A stretch of 9,119 nucleotides of DNA from Thermoplasmata archaeon (GTDB lineage Archaea; Thermoplasmatota; Thermoplasmata; Thermoplasmatales; Aciduliprofundaceae), in the NCBI GenBank assembly GCA_021160945.1, contig JAGHBQ010000202.1, forward strand, positions 1-9,119. The letters are read 5' to 3'. Made by a program: the position numbers and the translations under genes. The notes under the pieces are model-generated. The model was not told where the DNA came from. It saw only the letters and a list, made by a program, of their open reading frames with translations, and did not search any database. Below are positions 6,871-9,119 of the stretch, in pieces; the stretch's first letter is position 1; every line of letters begins with the position of its first letter.

Positions 6871-7317
6871 ATGATGATTAATGAGGTTTGGAAATTACTC
6901 TTCAAAAAACCGAAAACTAATAAGTTTCCAGCAAAATATGCACCAAAAAATGTTCACCAATTCCTTAGAAGAGTGCAGGGAGGAAAGGCCAAAATAGTGC
7001 CTCCAGTGCCCACACCTCCTGATTTCAGAGGCAAGATTCGATACGATATAGACTCGTGTGTGGGGTGTGGACTCTGTGCACAGGTATGTCCCTCCAAAGC
7101 GATAGAAATAGTTAGAGATAAAAAGTGGATAATAATGCACTGCAAAGAAGGCGCCAAACTAGCTGCGCCCCTAAAAATAAAAATATATGTATCAAGATGC
7201 GTTTTCTGTGCTCAGTGTGTTGACATATGCCCAAGAAAATGCCTGAAAATGAGTGATGAATTCTTACTTGCCAATGAAAACAAACTGGATAAAAGTCTCA
7301 TAGTCCCTGGTCCTTAA
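6871..7317 (+). CDS. mbhN: MbhN, 2x[4Fe-4S] ferredoxin-type subunit (NuoI-like)
   Basis: This 148-residue polyferredoxin subunit is the likely entry point for electrons from reduced ferredoxin, which then pass to the MbhJ cluster. Two classic motifs are visible: Cys63-x2-Cys66-x2-Cys69-x3-Cys73-Pro in SCVGCGLCAQVCP, and Cys110-x2-Cys113-x2-Cys116-x3-Cys120-Pro in RCVFCAQCVDICP. The N-terminal 55 residues are basic and proline-rich, and likely pack on MbhJ and MbhM. Two additional cysteines, Cys91 and Cys124, are not standard ligands. A GAGGTGAT SD at 6859-6866 serves ATG 6871 (4-base spacing) or the adjacent ATG 6874 (7-base spacing); the latter may be the true start. An ATG at 6823 lies inside mbhM and is rejected. 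This is the only hydrogenase junction with a gap (10 bases), and the operon's last gene. Confidence 0.94.
   Translation: MMINEVWKLLFKKPKTNKFPAKYAPKNVHQFLRRVQGGKAKIVPPVPTPPDFRGKIRYDIDSCVGCGLCAQVCPSKAIEIVRDKKWIIMHCKEGAKLAAPLKIKIYVSRCVFCAQCVDICPRKCLKMSDEFLLANENKLDKSLIVPGP
7173..7183 (-). terminator. Possible T-rich terminator for the minus-strand genes
   Basis: On the minus strand this reads TTTTTATTTTT, about 115 bases past the CYTH stop and inside mbhN. Archaeal RNA polymerase terminates at oligo-T stretches without needing a hairpin, so this is a plausible 3' end. It may instead simply reflect lysine codons in mbhN. Confidence 0.25.
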
Positions 7318-7825
7318 TTCTTCCTATTTTTTCTATCAGCAACTCCAGATAAGATTTTCTTATGAACTCTCTCAATTCTAAAAGCGTTGCCAGTTGAAAC
7401 ACCTTATGCCGTGAGGATGAATATTCTCCTATGCACTCGATTTCTACGAAGTCACCTAGTAGATCAAGGTGATCTATGGAGACAGTAACCTCTCCAATTT
7501 TATAGATTCTTCTTATTTTTCTCACTTTGGCAACAGGTACAAATCCCAATTTTTTTAAAATTTCCCTCATCTTATTTCCATTCTCTATGTTAACTTCTAT
7601 CTCCTCTCTAGATTTGGTATCTTTATCAACCTTTGGTCCCTTGTATGTGAGAACCTTCCCATTTCTTATTCTGAGTGCCTCATCTGTGAGTGCAAAATTT
7701 CTGGATGGATGCTGGAAATAGATATCTTCTTCCGTTTCCTCTCCTACAAATATAGCACCTAATTCTCTCAGTTTATTCTCCACATTTTCTCTGTTCTCAA
7801 TTTTTGCTTTAATTTCCACTTCCAT
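7298..7825 (-). CDS. cyaB: CYTH-domain protein, CyaB (class IV adenylate cyclase)/triphosphatase-like
   Basis: This 175-residue CYTH-superfamily protein is related to class IV adenylate cyclase CyaB and thiamine-triphosphatase. The superfamily signature ExExK is at the N-terminus (Glu2, Glu4, Lys6 in MEVEIKAKI). Further marks are FALTDEALRIR (44-54), the TYKGP strand (60-64), EEIEV (74-78), the basic RKIRRIYK (102-109), and SIDHLDLLGDFVEIE (116-130); these line the tunnel that binds triphosphate and metal. Archaeal members may be cyclases (ATP to cAMP and PPi) or triphosphatases; the sequence does not decide. The start at 7825 (ATG) is favoured by the ExExK position and by an SD seven bases upstream. 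The frame stays open to 7888, but that extension lies inside ppa. It overlaps ppa by 17 bases and mbhN by 20 (convergent). Confidence 0.85.
   Translation of the reverse strand: MEVEIKAKIENRENVENKLRELGAIFVGEETEEDIYFQHPSRNFALTDEALRIRNGKVLTYKGPKVDKDTKSREEIEVNIENGNKMREILKKLGFVPVAKVRKIRRIYKIGEVTVSIDHLDLLGDFVEIECIGEYSSSRHKVFQLATLLELREFIRKSYLELLIEKIGRIKDQGL
7324..7334 (+). terminator. Possible T-tract terminator of the mbh operon
   Basis: The sequence CTATTTTTTCT, with six consecutive T at 7327-7332, starts seven bases after the mbhN stop. Oligo-T tracts alone can terminate archaeal transcription. It lies within the 3' coding end of the convergent CYTH gene, so the mRNA ends of the two operons would overlap. 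Confidence 0.4.
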
Positions 7826-8330
7826 TTTTGAACCTCTCCATGGCCATTTTAATTGCGTCTTTTGCATCCTTTGCATTTTTAAATCCAATTATTTTTACCC
7901 ATTTATTTTTTTCCAACTCCTTATAATGCTCGAAAAAGTGCTCTATTTGCCGGAGTATGCCCTTAGGTATGTCTCCTATATCCTTTATCCTCTCACCTCT
8001 CGGATCTACTTGGGGATGGGGTATAGCTATTATCTTGCGATCCACTCCGTGTTCGTCCTCAGTTACAAGCATACCTACAGGCACAGATCTCACAACAACT
8101 CCATGGGGGAGAGAATCGTAGGAGATAACCAGGCAATCTATTGGATCACCATCTTCCTCTCTGGTATTGGGAATAAATCCGTAGTTGAAAGGGTAAAAGG
8201 ATGCTGTGTGAAGAACACGATCTACCTTAATAACCTTCATCTCAAAATCATATTCACATTTTATGTTGCTTCCCTTGGGCACTTCTATAAACACATAAAT
8301 ATCCTCTGGTGGATTCTCGCCAGATTTCAT
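7809..8330 (-). CDS. ppa: Family I inorganic pyrophosphatase
   Basis: This 173-residue soluble cytoplasmic enzyme hydrolyses PPi to two phosphates with Mg2+, pulling biosynthetic reactions forward. The family I signature EDGDPID gives Asp60, Asp62 and Asp65. Other active-site residues can be matched to the E. coli enzyme: Lys24, Glu26, Arg38, Tyr50, Asp92, Asp97, Lys99, and Tyr136-Lys137 in FFEHYKELEK. All appear intact. The N-terminus (MKSGENPPEDIYV) is several residues shorter than in many relatives, but an in-frame TAA four codons upstream rules out a longer version from a nearby ATG. The SD is weak (AAAGGT, 8336-8341). The upstream gene ends 32 bases away, so co-transcription is likely; the AT-rich gap could alternatively hold a TATA-like element, but none is convincing. 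Confidence 0.96.
   Translation of the reverse strand: MKSGENPPEDIYVFIEVPKGSNIKCEYDFEMKVIKVDRVLHTASFYPFNYGFIPNTREEDGDPIDCLVISYDSLPHGVVVRSVPVGMLVTEDEHGVDRKIIAIPHPQVDPRGERIKDIGDIPKGILRQIEHFFEHYKELEKNKWVKIIGFKNAKDAKDAIKMAMERFKNGSGN
7833..7839 (-). promoter_or_regulatory. Shine-Dalgarno sequence setting the CYTH gene start
   Basis: On the minus strand this reads GGAGAGG, seven bases before the ATG at 7825 and inside the last codons of ppa. It supports a start that puts the ExExK signature at residues 2-6 and argues against longer in-frame versions beginning at up to 7888. Confidence 0.65.
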
Positions 8331-8362
8331 GGGAAACCTTTATGCTTACCATCTATTTATTT

Positions 8363-9119
8363 TTACCCTAGCAATTCTTGTTGAAGCACGCTCTCTATTT
8401 CGTAAATCTCATCTACACTTACCTCACCGTTCTTTACAGCTGGGTGCGCTATTAGTATCTTTCTCAGAATATTTTTCATTTTAAACCTCAATTTCTGAGT
8501 CAGCATTCCCTTATAAACAACAGCCAGTTTTATACTCTTTTCCTCCTCAAGAGCCACCTTCAGATCGTTCCAGTGGAAATCCTCTCTCCTGACAATGATT
8601 TCATTCTTTAATTTTTCCTGCTCTTTCTCACCAAGAGGTTTTAGGGAGACCACGGCAATGAGTTTTCCGCTGTTGTGCACCAGAATAAGATGATATATTT
8701 TCAGCTTTGTATTTTGCTTTCGAAGAATTCTAAGTACGATCTTCTTGTACTGCGATTTAAGATGGGAAAGATAGACTAGCCATCCAACATATATCCCAAT
8801 GTACCAGGGCAGTATGTAGGTAAGCTCTGAAGAAAATTCTATTGTGTACTCCCAGAAACCTGAGAGAAGAGATATTATGCCCCAGCTGGAAGATACTATA
8901 AGAATAACAAGTGTCACAGTTAGATGAGCCTTTGCCTTACTTTTAAAATTCTCCACGAGTAAGAATTTATCTTTAAGCGTTTTGCTCTTACTTATCAGAA
9001 ATGCCCTATAAAATTTGTCTTCTAAAAGAAAAATTCCCAAGAAAATTAAAAAATATCTGAATGCAAAAATATAATCAAGGAGGTAAATTTCATTGAAAAT
9101 GAGAGCTATCATAAAAGCT
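8363..9119 (-). CDS. Membrane protein of unknown function, probably 5' truncated
   Basis: I do not recognise this family. The visible part, 249 residues from the ATG at 9112, has three predicted helices (about 12-30, 64-85 and 97-117) separated by lysine-rich loops. A charged soluble C-terminal domain follows (about 120-249), probably cytoplasmic by the positive-inside rule. That domain has the strand-like patterns YHLILVHNSGKLIAVVSLKP (140-159) and SIKLAVVYKG (193-202), a helix rich in Lys/Arg (205-222), and an acidic end. The LVHNSGKLI stretch faintly resembles the first strand of longin/roadblock or sensor-like domains, but this is speculative. No catalytic motif is seen. The ATG at 9112 has no SD in the seven bases before it and the frame remains open to 9119, so the true start is probably outside the window. 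It ends 32 bases before ppa. Confidence 0.7.
   Translation of the reverse strand, partial: AFMIALIFNEIYLLDYIFAFRYFLIFLGIFLLEDKFYRAFLISKSKTLKDKFLLVENFKSKAKAHLTVTLVILIVSSSWGIISLLSGFWEYTIEFSSELTYILPWYIGIYVGWLVYLSHLKSQYKKIVLRILRKQNTKLKIYHLILVHNSGKLIAVVSLKPLGEKEQEKLKNEIIVRREDFHWNDLKVALEEEKSIKLAVVYKGMLTQKLRFKMKNILRKILIAHPAVKNGEVSVDEIYEIESVLQQELLG

Noticed and set aside
7826..7888. Longer CYTH protein starting at 7888
   Set aside because: The extra 21 residues are ppa sequence in another frame. The ExExK signature of the family is normally at the very N-terminus, which fits the start at 7825.
7926..8384. Plus-strand open frame of 152 residues opposite ppa
   Set aside because: The opposite strand encodes a pyrophosphatase with a full catalytic set. 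This frame looks like a shadow with a random-like, tyrosine/serine-rich composition.
1..9119. CRISPR arrays, tRNA genes, insertion sequences or long repeats
   Set aside because: Reading through the window showed no repeated spacers, no tRNA-like stem sets, no transposase motifs and no gene-free stretch large enough to hold them.

Overview
The window comes from an anaerobic, hydrogen-evolving archaeon. This rests on the archaeal Mbh-type gene order, on subunits that read like those of Thermococcales Mbh but are clearly diverged, on AUA/AGA/AGG-rich codon use, and on strong Shine-Dalgarno (SD) sequences before nearly every gene. A Thermoplasmatota/DHVE2-like (Aciduliprofundum-type) or other euryarchaeal host would fit, but that placement is inference. 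The DNA is moderately AT-rich and almost entirely coding; no intergenic gap exceeds about 35 bases.

Bases 1-7317 (+ strand) hold the distal twelve genes of an energy-conserving group 4 [NiFe] hydrogenase operon, plus the last codons of the gene before them, in the canonical order mbhB(end)-C-D-E-F-G-H-I-J-K-L-M-N. MbhA and most of MbhB lie upstream of the window. The first block (mbhB-G, with H) is a multi-subunit Mrp-type Na+/H+ antiporter module. The second block (mbhJ-N) is the membrane-anchored hydrogenase module: small subunit, NuoC-like subunit, [NiFe] large subunit, NuoH-like anchor, and a ferredoxin-type subunit with two [4Fe-4S] clusters. MbhI bridges the two. Together they would oxidise reduced ferredoxin, reduce protons to H2, and use the energy to pump ions. 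Both CxxC nickel-ligand pairs are intact in MbhL and there is only one MnhD-like subunit. It is therefore a hydrogenase (Mbh) and not the related sulfur-reducing Mbs/Mbx complex. Genes abut or overlap by 1, 4 or 11 bases at every junction but one, which implies one polycistronic, translationally coupled mRNA.

Bases 7298-9119 (- strand) hold a separate, convergent group: a membrane protein of unknown function that probably starts beyond the right edge, a family I inorganic pyrophosphatase, and a CYTH-domain (CyaB/ThTPase-like) phosphohydrolase or cyclase. The CYTH gene overlaps the 3' end of the pyrophosphatase gene by 17 bases and meets mbhN tail-to-tail with a 20-base overlap. A CYTH enzyme releasing PPi or acting on triphosphates, made next to a pyrophosphatase, suggests linked phosphate metabolism, but this is inference.

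I found no RNA genes, mobile elements, CRISPR arrays or notable repeats. The main system is a known type. The less ordinary points are extra cysteines beside the [NiFe] site, the regular overlap architecture, the CYTH-pyrophosphatase pair, and the uncharacterised membrane protein.
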